Of a stretch of DNA of 64,000 nt, positions 51,459 to 59,369 are shown piece by piece. Each line of letters begins with the position of its first letter. Position 1 is the first letter of the stretch. Under the pieces are notes generated by a model that was not told the origin of the DNA, searched no databases, and was given only the letters and a program-made list of their open reading frames with translations. The DNA comes from Paenibacillus_AB hodogayensis (GTDB lineage: Bacteria; Bacillota; Bacilli; Paenibacillales; NBRC-103111), in assembly GCF_039536325.1 (NCBI RefSeq), contig NZ_BAAAYO010000001.1, positions 248,001 through 312,000 of the forward strand. The letters run 5' to 3'. Both the position numbers and the translations under genes were made by a program.

Positions 51459-54400
51459 TTAAGTGAGCGTAATGCGGAACGTCTTCAATTCGAAAGGCTT
51501 GAAGAACGCCCGGAAGCCGTGGTCCTCATGCGGCATCGCGACCGGCTCGCGCTCGACCAGGTTCACTTCCTCCACCCCGGTCACGCCGTAGTGGAGCCGG
51601 AAGGCCGCTTCTCCGCGCTTACCGGCGTATTCGTAGCAGCGCACGATCCAGGCGTCCGAATCTTCCGCTTTCTTCACCGTATCGATCATGACGTGATCGC
51701 TGTCGATGCCGATCAGGCTGAGCCGGGCCGGAAGGTCCCCGCCGGCCGGAGCGGCAGCTCCCCCGACTCCTGCCTCCGGCAAGGACGCCGGCATGACCGG
51801 CGAATTGAGCCGGTGCGCCTGTTGGACCGTTCCGGCCGCGAACCAGTCACCGTCATGCGGCAGCAGCGCATAGGTGAACACATGCTCGCCCTTGTCGCAC
51901 TCCGGGTCTGGCTTGTTCGACGATTTCAGCAGCGTCATACGCATGACGTTATCGCGGATGTCGTGCCCGTACTTGCAGTCGTTCATCAAGCTGACGCCGA
52001 AGCCCCGCTCGGACAAGTCGACCCACTTATGCGCACACGTCTCGAAGCGGGCGAAGTCCCAGCTCGTGTTCCAGTGAGTCGGCCGCTGCACGTGGCCGAA
52101 CTGGATCTCGTACGTGGCGGCCGTTGCCCGCACGCCTACCGGGAACGCGACCTTGAGCAGCGTCTCCCGCTCCTGCCAGTCGACCCACGTGGAGAAATCG
52201 ATGCGCGGGTCGTTCACGTACAGGATCATATCCTGACGGATCGTCGTCTTGCCGTACTGCCAAGCAAAATGGACGACGGCGCGCAGCGGGCCGTTCTCCA
52301 CCACTTCGATCGAGCGTATATCGGTAACGTGCCGCACTTTATCATAATAGAAAATATCGATTTCCCAGTTATCGTGGTTGACCGGTTTGTCCTCGTGCAC
52401 ATCGAAGCGGTTGGCGGTTTCGCCTTCGGCGATGACCTCGCGCTTCGTGCGCTTGTCGTAAATCCGCGTCAGCTGACCGGCTTCGTTCCATTCGATCTCG
52501 TAGAACGGCGTGGAGGCGCTCCGCCCCCCGAAGGCGATGACGGCGCCGGCAGCGGCTGCCGGTTCGTGCGCTTCCTCCATGAAGACCGTCGTATAGCCCA
52601 TCGGCGGAATATCCGCCACGTACAGCTGGAGCCGGTCGTCGCCGCCCTCCAGGCCGCTGATCCGCTCCGCCGTCAGTTCGTTCCCCGCCGCATCCGCGAA
52701 CCGCTTGCCCGCGAACCGGTCTTCCCACGGCAGCTGAACGAGCTCGCTGCGCGCCCACGGCAGCGTGTTGAAGACGATCCAACCCGGACGTCCGTCCGTT
52801 TCGACGTACGAGACGAAGCGGGCGGCGCTGCCTGCAAGCGCCGTTTGCGCGAGCTGCTCCGCCTCCGCATATTCGACGCGGCAATCCTCATACACGGCCG
52901 TAATCGAGGAGCCGGGCAAAATGTCATGGAACTGGTTGCGAAGCACGATTTTCCAGCTGTCGTATAGCTTCTCCGCCGGATAGGAGGAGTAGCCTGCCAG
53001 CGGGCTGCCGAAGATCGAGACGATCTCCGCGTCCCGCAGCAAAAATTCCATCCGCCGGTTCATCCGCTTCACGTAGCCTTGCGACGTGTAGGTGCCCCGG
53101 TGAAGCTCCAGGTACAGCTCGCCGTCCCAACGGTGCACGTAGCGGTCCGTATTCGATACCGTCTGCTCCAGCTTGCGGAAAAACTCGTCGGCGCGGCCGG
53201 TCGTCGCCTTGGGCAGTCCCGGCATATGCTCGAGTCGTCTGCGCAGCTCCAGCATCGTCCGGGTCGGGCCGCCGCCGCCGTCGCCCCAGCCGTAGGAAAG
53301 CAGCAGCTCGGAATCGTTGATTTCTTTATCCCGGTAATTGTTCCAGATGCCCGCAAGCGTCGCCGGCACCACTTGGCCGTTGTACGTATAGAACCGGGTG
53401 AACGGACTGTCCGCCAGGTCCGGATCGGGCGTCGTGATGTAATGGGTCATAATCTCGGTGCCGTCGATGCCGCGCCAGTAAAACGTATCGTGCGGGAACC
53501 GGTTGTATACGTTCCAGCTGATTTTCGTCGTCATGAAATACCGCAAGCCGCTCTTCTGCAAAATTTGCGGCAGCGCCCAACTGTAGCCGAACACGTCAGG
53601 CAGCCACAAATATTCGCACGGGGCGCCGAACTTGCTCTCGAAATAGCGCATGCCGTACAGCAGCTGGCGGACGAGCGATTCGCCCGACGGAATGTTGCAA
53701 TCGGATTCGAGCCACATCGCGCCGCCGGCCTCCCAGCGCCCTTCTTGGACGCGCTCCTTGATGCCGGCGAAGATGTCCGGGTAATCGTGCTCGATATATT
53801 CATACAATTGCGGCATCGTCTGCAGGAAGACGTAATCCGGGAACTGCTCCATCAGACGAAGGACGGTCGAGAACGAGCGGGCCGCCTTTTCCCGCGTATG
53901 CTTGAGCCTCCACAGCCAGGCCACGTCGATATGCGTATGGCCGATGCACCGCACCGTGAGCGGCTGGAACTTCGGCAATGCTTCCAGCTCCGCCTTCAGC
54001 TTCGCGTTCGCCTCGCGCACGCTCGCATAAAACGCTTCGTCTCCCGGCACCCGCCAGTCGAGCAGCATAATCGCCCGATCAAGCGCTTTCAGAAGAGCTT
54101 GCTTCTCCCAGGCGTTGTCGCCGAGCACCTTGATCGTGTGCCATACCGCGAATGCCGTATAGTACAAGTCGTCCGTTTCGATTTCCAGCAGAGCCAGCCC
54201 CGACATGGAGATTTGATGCTCCAGCTCGGTTGTCGCGCCGCTTTCCCCATTCAGTCCCGTCCATATTTTAAAGAGCAGCTCCACAGGCTGGCCGACGAAC
54301 GATTCGGGAAAAAATACTTCCTTGTGATTGCTGCCGACGCCTTGATAAGGCGATCCGTTTACGTAAAGCAGCGATTCGAAGCCGGAATTGTGACCTGCTC

Positions 54401-54674
54401 CGGTTTTGCCGAAGTCGAACAAGCCGACGACTTTGCGGCCCGACCACTCCGGCGGAATAACCGCGTATGCGCTTAGCCAGGCGATCAGGTCGTAGCCCTT
54501 CCACCGGTCGCCGACGGAGATCGTCCCCCACTCGGCTCCTTCGGGAGGCATCGCTCCGATCTCGGCATCCCGGTCGATCCAGAACCGGTAGGAAGGCAGC
54601 TCGCGATAATCGATATAACGGTATTGTTCCAGTTGTACGATTCGTTTCCACAGCTTTTCGAATGTTAAGAGCAT
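51459..54674 (-). CDS. Alpha-mannosidase, glycoside hydrolase family 38
   Basis: 1071-aa GH38 enzyme of full family length. The metal-binding motif GHTHIDVAWLWRLKHT is at about residues 242-257. The catalytic nucleophile Asp lies in WLPDVFGYSWALPQIL at about 354-369. GWGDGGGGPTRTMLE, the middle helical domain and the long C-terminal beta domain (YDKRTKREVIAEGE, GFGVSLMNDCKYG, FAYALLPH-like) are present. No signal peptide, so it trims oligomannosides in the cytosol. ATG at 54674 has AGGAGGG close upstream. A promoter and operator lie about 100 bases upstream. First gene of the unit GH38, kinase, aldolase. Confidence 0.95.
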   Translation of the reverse strand: MLLTFEKLWKRIVQLEQYRYIDYRELPSYRFWIDRDAEIGAMPPEGAEWGTISVGDRWKGYDLIAWLSAYAVIPPEWSGRKVVGLFDFGKTGAGHNSGFESLLYVNGSPYQGVGSNHKEVFFPESFVGQPVELLFKIWTGLNGESGATTELEHQISMSGLALLEIETDDLYYTAFAVWHTIKVLGDNAWEKQALLKALDRAIMLLDWRVPGDEAFYASVREANAKLKAELEALPKFQPLTVRCIGHTHIDVAWLWRLKHTREKAARSFSTVLRLMEQFPDYVFLQTMPQLYEYIEHDYPDIFAGIKERVQEGRWEAGGAMWLESDCNIPSGESLVRQLLYGMRYFESKFGAPCEYLWLPDVFGYSWALPQILQKSGLRYFMTTKISWNVYNRFPHDTFYWRGIDGTEIMTHYITTPDPDLADSPFTRFYTYNGQVVPATLAGIWNNYRDKEINDSELLLSYGWGDGGGGPTRTMLELRRRLEHMPGLPKATTGRADEFFRKLEQTVSNTDRYVHRWDGELYLELHRGTYTSQGYVKRMNRRMEFLLRDAEIVSIFGSPLAGYSSYPAEKLYDSWKIVLRNQFHDILPGSSITAVYEDCRVEYAEAEQLAQTALAGSAARFVSYVETDGRPGWIVFNTLPWARSELVQLPWEDRFAGKRFADAAGNELTAERISGLEGGDDRLQLYVADIPPMGYTTVFMEEAHEPAAAAGAVIAFGGRSASTPFYEIEWNEAGQLTRIYDKRTKREVIAEGETANRFDVHEDKPVNHDNWEIDIFYYDKVRHVTDIRSIEVVENGPLRAVVHFAWQYGKTTIRQDMILYVNDPRIDFSTWVDWQERETLLKVAFPVGVRATAATYEIQFGHVQRPTHWNTSWDFARFETCAHKWVDLSERGFGVSLMNDCKYGHDIRDNVMRMTLLKSSNKPDPECDKGEHVFTYALLPHDGDWFAAGTVQQAHRLNSPVMPASLPEAGVGGAAAPAGGDLPARLSLIGIDSDHVMIDTVKKAEDSDAWIVRCYEYAGKRGEAAFRLHYGVTGVEEVNLVEREPVAMPHEDHGFRAFFKPFELKTFRITLT

Positions 54675-54765
54675 AAGACCCTCCTGCTTGTGCGCATTTG
54701 GCGGCATGGCGCGCTTGTCGCTTGCGGAAGCGAGAACAGTGCCGCTTCGGACTTCCATTCAATTA

Positions 54766-54780
54766 ATTTAATCATAAAGA
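54766..54780. promoter_or_regulatory. Degenerate operator, putative ROK-regulator site 4
   Basis: ATTTAATCATAAAGA matches site 2 at 11 of 15 positions and overlaps the -10 of the GH38 promoter. The symmetry is imperfect, so binding is less certain than at the other sites. Confidence 0.45.
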
Positions 54781-54799
54781 TAACTAAGGTTTTTGTAAA
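54771..54799 (-). promoter_or_regulatory. Predicted sigma-A promoter of the GH38 unit
   Basis: Minus-strand TTTACA (54799-54794), 17-base spacer, TATGAT (54776-54771), about 97 bases upstream of the GH38 start. Both hexamers match consensus at 5 of 6 positions. Confidence 0.65.
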
Positions 54800-54896
54800 G
54801 AATTATTTTGCCGGCCAGCCAAAAATCCTCAGGCGGACCGCCGTCTTTTCGTATTCCGCACGTTCTTAGCGCCGCCGTTTGACCATATCGGGACGT

Positions 54897-54926
54897 AAAA
54901 AGGCTGCCGACGCTTTGTCGACAGCC
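54897..54926 (-). terminator. Intrinsic terminator of the downstream sugar ABC operon
   Basis: GGCTG (54902-54906) and CAGCC (54922-54926) with inner GAC/GTC pairs form a stem; on the minus strand it is followed by TTTTTACG. It ends transcription from the permease genes at 55022-56823. Confidence 0.75.
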
Positions 54927-55021
54927 CGAGCGGAATCTTCTCCGCTTATTTTGCTTGGATTGCCCGGTCCGCTGGCCGGCTTTCGGAACAACCGCGCCGG
55001 AACCAGCCGACTACCGCCAAG

Positions 55022-55858
55022 CTACCCTTTCACCGCGCCGAGCGTGGCCCCTTCCATGATGCTCCGCTGAAACAAAATGTACAGCAAGATCGAAGGCACC
55101 ATCGCGATCGTCACTCCGGCGAACATCGTCACCCAATCCGCCGAATATTGCATCATCTGGTTCGCCGCGTACATCGTTACGCCGATCGTATATTTCGACT
55201 GATCGCTCAAATAAATGAACGGCCCGAGGAAGTTGTTGTACAAGCCGAGAAACTTGAAGATCGCCACCGTGACGATGCCGGGTACGGAAAGCGGCAGCAT
55301 GATGCGCGCGAACACTTGAAACAGCGACGCGCCGTCCATAAACGCGCTTTCCTCCAGTTCCTTCGGCAAAGACCTCATAAAGCCGCCCAGCAGCATCAGG
55401 AAAAACACGTTTTCGCCCAAGCTGTCCAGCAGGACGAGACCGGTCAGACTGTTCGTCAGATGCAGCTCGCGCATCAGCACATATTGGGGAATAAGCGCGT
55501 TGATGCCCGGCAAAAACAGCGAAAGCATAATCGTCCCCCACAGCAGCTTCCGGCCCTTGAATTCCATTCTCGTCAAGGCATAGGCGTTCAACGTTGTCAG
55601 AAACGTGCCGATAAGCAGGCTCGCGCCGACATAGTACAGTGTGTTCAGCATCGCGTCGCCGATACCGTATTTCAGCCAGGCGTTTTTGTAATTGACCCAT
55701 TTCAGCGTGTCGGGAAACGACCAGACGTTCTGAAAAAACTCCTGGTTCGTTTTCAAAGACTCGTACAAAATCCAGACGATCGGAAACAGGATGGCGAGCG
55801 ACCAGGCGATCAGCACGATCCACCACGCCAGATCGGCCGCCGTACGTTTTTCACTCAA
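55022..55858 (-). CDS. Carbohydrate ABC transporter permease (MalG type)
   Basis: 278-aa CUT1 permease with six predicted membrane segments and the EAA-type loop LEESAFMDGASLFQVFARIM. The start is TTG at 55858, with AGAGGATG upstream. It follows the MalF-type partner by 14 bases and ends the operon before a terminator. Confidence 0.92.
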   Translation of the reverse strand: MSEKRTAADLAWWIVLIAWSLAILFPIVWILYESLKTNQEFFQNVWSFPDTLKWVNYKNAWLKYGIGDAMLNTLYYVGASLLIGTFLTTLNAYALTRMEFKGRKLLWGTIMLSLFLPGINALIPQYVLMRELHLTNSLTGLVLLDSLGENVFFLMLLGGFMRSLPKELEESAFMDGASLFQVFARIMLPLSVPGIVTVAIFKFLGLYNNFLGPFIYLSDQSKYTIGVTMYAANQMMQYSADWVTMFAGVTIAMVPSILLYILFQRSIMEGATLGAVKG

Positions 55859-55872
55859 TGCGCGTCATCCTC

Positions 55873-56823
55873 TCAATATTCGACGGACCGGTCGGGTAAA
55901 AACTTGTCCATCAGTAATTTCGCGGTTACCAAAATAACGAACAGGAACATGCCGATCGCCGAAGCGTACCCGTAATTGTGATATTCCGCCCCGAACGCCA
56001 GATTGAATATGTACAGACCGATGACGTCGGTGCTACCCGCCGGACCGCCGTTGGTCAGAATCATCTGCTTCTCGAAGCCCTTCAGCGAGCCGAGAACGAG
56101 GAACAGCGCGCTGACGCGGATAAGCGGCATAATAAGCGGCATCGTAATCCGGAACAGCCGCGTCATATGCCCCGCTCCCTCCAGAACCGCCGATTCGTAC
56201 AACGACTTCGGGATCGTCGTCATCGCGTTCATGAAGATGATGACATACAGCCCGACGCCCCCCCACACGTAAGGCGGGACGATTGCGGCCAGGGCGGTCT
56301 TTTTCTCGCCCAGCCAGTAGTACGTACCGATCGGAATGCCGACAAGCCGCAGCAAGCCGTTCAACAGGCCGAACGAGCCGTCATAAATGAACGCCCACAG
56401 CAAAGCGATGACCACGGTGGACAATACGTTCGGAAAGAAAAACAACACCTTGAAAAACGGCGTGCCCCGGTATCTTTTGTTGGCGAGCACATAACCGAGC
56501 AGCAGCGAAACAAAGATGACCGAGATGGGGACAATGGCCATGAAAAATAAATTGTGCAGCAAAGCCCGCCAAACGTATTTATCCTGAAACAAAGCGATGT
56601 AATTATCGAGACCGACGAATTTCGGCGCGGAAATACCGTCCCAGCTCAACAGGGAATAATAGACCGACAGCAGGTTCGGGTACAGCGTGAACAGCAAATA
56701 TCCTCCGTACGAAGGCGCTATGGCGATCAGCAAAAACAATATTTTCTGCTTCGCTGCCCGCCCTTGCCGCGCCTTCGGCTTGACGGAGCGGACCGCCGCG
56801 TCCGCAGGCAAAGATGAATTCAA
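55873..56823 (-). CDS. Sugar ABC transporter permease (MalF type)
   Basis: 316-aa CUT1 permease. The first membrane segment begins near residue 28 (ILFLLIAIAPSYGGYLLFTL), and the EAA-type loop is SLYESAVLEGAGHMTRLFRI. TTG at 56823 is chosen because AAGGAG is 8 bases upstream; an in-frame start at 56847 has no ribosome site. It lies 116 bases after the binding protein gene. Confidence 0.9.
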   Translation of the reverse strand: MNSSLPADAAVRSVKPKARQGRAAKQKILFLLIAIAPSYGGYLLFTLYPNLLSVYYSLLSWDGISAPKFVGLDNYIALFQDKYVWRALLHNLFFMAIVPISVIFVSLLLGYVLANKRYRGTPFFKVLFFFPNVLSTVVIALLWAFIYDGSFGLLNGLLRLVGIPIGTYYWLGEKKTALAAIVPPYVWGGVGLYVIIFMNAMTTIPKSLYESAVLEGAGHMTRLFRITMPLIMPLIRVSALFLVLGSLKGFEKQMILTNGGPAGSTDVIGLYIFNLAFGAEYHNYGYASAIGMFLFVILVTAKLLMDKFLPDRSVEY

Positions 56824-56939
56824 AAAGGCCGCTCCTTTCCGTTGCAAAATGAGGGGGGAAGATGCGACCCGAAAACCGGCTCATCCGCCCCCGCCCTCGA
56901 CGCCGTCAGCCGACGCAAGCTCCAATTGCTTGATTTTCG

Positions 56940-58424
56940 TTATTTTTTCGCTTCGATCGCCTTTCCGACGAGCTTCTCCGCTTCCTGCAAAATCGGCAGC
57001 GGTTCTTTATTGCCGGATGTAATCTCGATCGTGCCCTCATTAATGACCTTCATGGCCTGCGTAAAGCTCGGGTCGGTCAGCGTCTGGTCGCGGTTGGCGC
57101 TCTCCATCCGCGTTTTGTTCGCGTTCATGAACTCGTACATCGCCTTCGGCGCTTTTTGGAGCTTGTCGGCGCGCGCCTTGTTATCGGAAAAATCTTTGCG
57201 CACCGGCAGTTGGCCGCCTTTCTCCGCGATGACCTCCTGAACGTCGAGATTCCACATCCAAACGTTGAATTCCTTAACCCACTTCTTGTTCAGATCCGAC
57301 TTGCCGGCCCAAATGTAATGACCGTTCGCGGCCGTCGAACGAATCCAGCGCGTGCTGTCCGGCTTGTCGCTCATCGGCACGGACATATAGCCCCATTCGA
57401 AGTCCGGCGGTATAGCCGCCTTCATCTCGTTCTCCACGTACACGCCTGTGGACACCATCGCCGCCTGCCCTTGAATCATCTGCATTTGCGATTGAGTATG
57501 CGTCAAGGCCGCCACGCCGCTCGGGAAAAATCCTCTCTTGCCCAGATCGTAAATGCGGTTCCACAGCTCTACGCTCTCCGGAGCGAGGTGCATCGGCAGC
57601 CGGCTGTTGCGGAAATTGTCCATGAAGGAGGACAGGTTCCCGCGCATCTCGGCCAGCTCGAACATTTTGACCGGACCGAAGGCGTGCTCGATATAGTTCG
57701 GATAAATGCCGGGATACGTAATCGGAATGACGCCCTTCGCCTTGATATCCTCCAGCAGCTTGACGAACTCGTTCCACGTCTTCGGATTTTGGTTCCAGCC
57801 GTTTTTCTCGAACACCTTCTTGTTGAAAAACAGCCCGGAGCCGCTGCCGGAAACGGGAAGCGCATACAGCTTGCCCGCCACGCGGGCCGTCGACGCTTCG
57901 ATCGTGCCGGCAAGCGCCATTTCCTTTAACGTTTTCCCGTTGTTGTCGTACAGCTTGCGGTCCCACAGATCATCCTGCGGCTCCAGCTTGCCGGCCGTTA
58001 CAAGCGGAGCGATCCCGCCGGGAATCGAACCGTTGAACAAATCGAACATGTCGTCATTGTTGTTGGCCGATATTTTCGCGTTAATGATGTCGCCGATCTT
58101 CGGCGAATAGACGACCTCGAAGCTGACGTTCGGAAATTTTTTCTTGAACGTATCCATCGCGTAGTCGATATATTCCCGGCCCATGCCGCCCTCGAAGAAG
58201 CCGAATTTCAAGGTCACCTTCTGGTCGGTCGGAAGACCGTTTTCCGGATAGACGCTCGACTTAGCGGCAGTGCCCGCAGGCGCGCCCGTATCACTGCTAG
58301 TACCGCCTGAGGCGCCGCTTCCGCTTTCGCTGCTGCCCCCGCATGCGGCCGCCGACAAAGCCAGCGCCGAACAGGCCAGCAGGGCGACCAGCGGTTTTAT
58401 TGCGTTCGTTGTACCCATTCTCAC
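56940..58424 (-). CDS. Sugar ABC transporter substrate-binding lipoprotein
   Basis: 494-aa MalE-like binding protein. The lipoprotein signal peptide has lipobox SAAC, then a Gly/Ser-rich linker and a binding domain with VTLKFGFFEGGMGREYIDYA, KLYALPVSGSGSGLFFNKKV, KNGWNQNPKTWNEFVKLLED and an IEITSGNKEPLPIL tail. GTG at 58424 has GGGGGA upstream. It is in the operon with the two permeases and lies 29 bases after the orphan CBM-like gene, so both may share one promoter. Probably controlled by the AraC-type sensor encoded upstream. Confidence 0.92.
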   Translation of the reverse strand: MRMGTTNAIKPLVALLACSALALSAAACGGSSESGSGASGGTSSDTGAPAGTAAKSSVYPENGLPTDQKVTLKFGFFEGGMGREYIDYAMDTFKKKFPNVSFEVVYSPKIGDIINAKISANNNDDMFDLFNGSIPGGIAPLVTAGKLEPQDDLWDRKLYDNNGKTLKEMALAGTIEASTARVAGKLYALPVSGSGSGLFFNKKVFEKNGWNQNPKTWNEFVKLLEDIKAKGVIPITYPGIYPNYIEHAFGPVKMFELAEMRGNLSSFMDNFRNSRLPMHLAPESVELWNRIYDLGKRGFFPSGVAALTHTQSQMQMIQGQAAMVSTGVYVENEMKAAIPPDFEWGYMSVPMSDKPDSTRWIRSTAANGHYIWAGKSDLNKKWVKEFNVWMWNLDVQEVIAEKGGQLPVRKDFSDNKARADKLQKAPKAMYEFMNANKTRMESANRDQTLTDPSFTQAMKVINEGTIEITSGNKEPLPILQEAEKLVGKAIEAKK

Positions 58425-58453
58425 GGAAAGTCCCCCTTGTCTGTAGGTAAGCG

Positions 58454-59125
58454 TTAAAGAACCGCGTTGTAAAATTCCACGTCGTCGATATAAACTTCAA
58501 CCGGAGCCACGCTGTCTACAAGCAGCAGAAGCCGCACCTTTTTCACTTGCACGCCGCGCACCGTTTGCGGAATTTCCCCGGACAGTTCCGCTGTCAGCCA
58601 CACTCCTTCAGCGTCGGCGAGCCGGGTAACCGGTGAACGGACCGTGCTGTTGCCGATCCAATTGCCCTGGGCGTCCAGCAGGTCGAATCCCCATTGCATC
58701 GAAACCGCCGTATTGCCGCCTGTCGGAATATGGTAACGGAATTTCATATTGGCGAACCCGGGCTGCACGTCGACGACTTGCGTCGGTCCTCCCCAGCCTT
58801 TCCCGTACACCTGCATGCTTACGGTGCCGCTGTAGGCGGCTGCCGACGAGCGAGCGATAGCCCGGGTCGAGGTCGAACGGTCCAGCAGTTCCCACGGAGG
58901 AGCCGTGCCGCCGCCTTGCTCGAAAGACGGATTTTGCGTCAGCGTCGTTCCCTCCACCGTATGCAGCAGCAGTGCTGCGTAGCCGCGGGCTTCCGCCGAC
59001 GGCGCGCTTTGCGACAGCGACTCTTCATGCCCGTATGCCTTCCGCGCCTTGCTTATATCGTTCAAGTCGACTGTCTGTCCCACCCACCCTCCCTCCGATG
59101 CGTTGTCGCCTTGCGGATTCACCAT
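58454..59125 (-). CDS. Orphan carbohydrate-binding-module-like protein, possible gene remnant
   Basis: 223-aa product. Residues about 65-223 look like a CBM4/9- or CBM16-type beta-sandwich: TQNPSFEQGGGTAPPWELLD, SGTVSMQVYGKGWGGPTQVV and VEVYIDDVEFYNAVL at the end. The first 55 residues are unordered and there is no signal peptide, although such modules normally belong to large exported enzymes. It may therefore be the 3' remnant of a lost glycoside hydrolase gene. ATG at 59125 has only a weak GGTGAT ribosome site. A minus-strand TATATT at 59156-59151 could be a -10. It is first in the direction of the ABC operon. Confidence 0.6.
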   Translation of the reverse strand: MVNPQGDNASEGGWVGQTVDLNDISKARKAYGHEESLSQSAPSAEARGYAALLLHTVEGTTLTQNPSFEQGGGTAPPWELLDRSTSTRAIARSSAAAYSGTVSMQVYGKGWGGPTQVVDVQPGFANMKFRYHIPTGGNTAVSMQWGFDLLDAQGNWIGNSTVRSPVTRLADAEGVWLTAELSGEIPQTVRGVQVKKVRLLLLVDSVAPVEVYIDDVEFYNAVL

Positions 59126-59180
59126 ATCACCGCCCGTTTCGGCTGGTAAATATATCGTTTTTGACCGAAGCGACGAAAAT

Positions 59181-59206
59181 TAAAAACGGCCCCGCACAAG
59201 GGGCCT
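59181..59206 (-). terminator. Intrinsic terminator of the AraC-type regulator gene
   Basis: GGCCCC (59188-59193) pairs with GGGGCC (59200-59205). On the minus strand the stem is followed by GTTTTTAATTTT. Confidence 0.85.
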
Positions 59207-59369
59207 TCGCTTATTGCTTGTTTGGCGTTCTTGCAGGGATAAGGGAAGCGGTCCCTTTCCGCCGGCATCCCGTCCCGATTCGGGAAATCGGCTCGTTCCC
59301 CGCCGCAATGCCGCATGCGACGTTTTTCGTCCGCGTCGACTTTTATTGAAAACGGTCGCTTTTTGTCCG

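Noticed and set aside
58445..58458. cre-like string GGTAAGCGTTAAAG before the binding protein at 56940-58424
   Set aside because: The core TAAGCGTTA fits but both outer positions miss the consensus, and it overlaps the end of the preceding gene.
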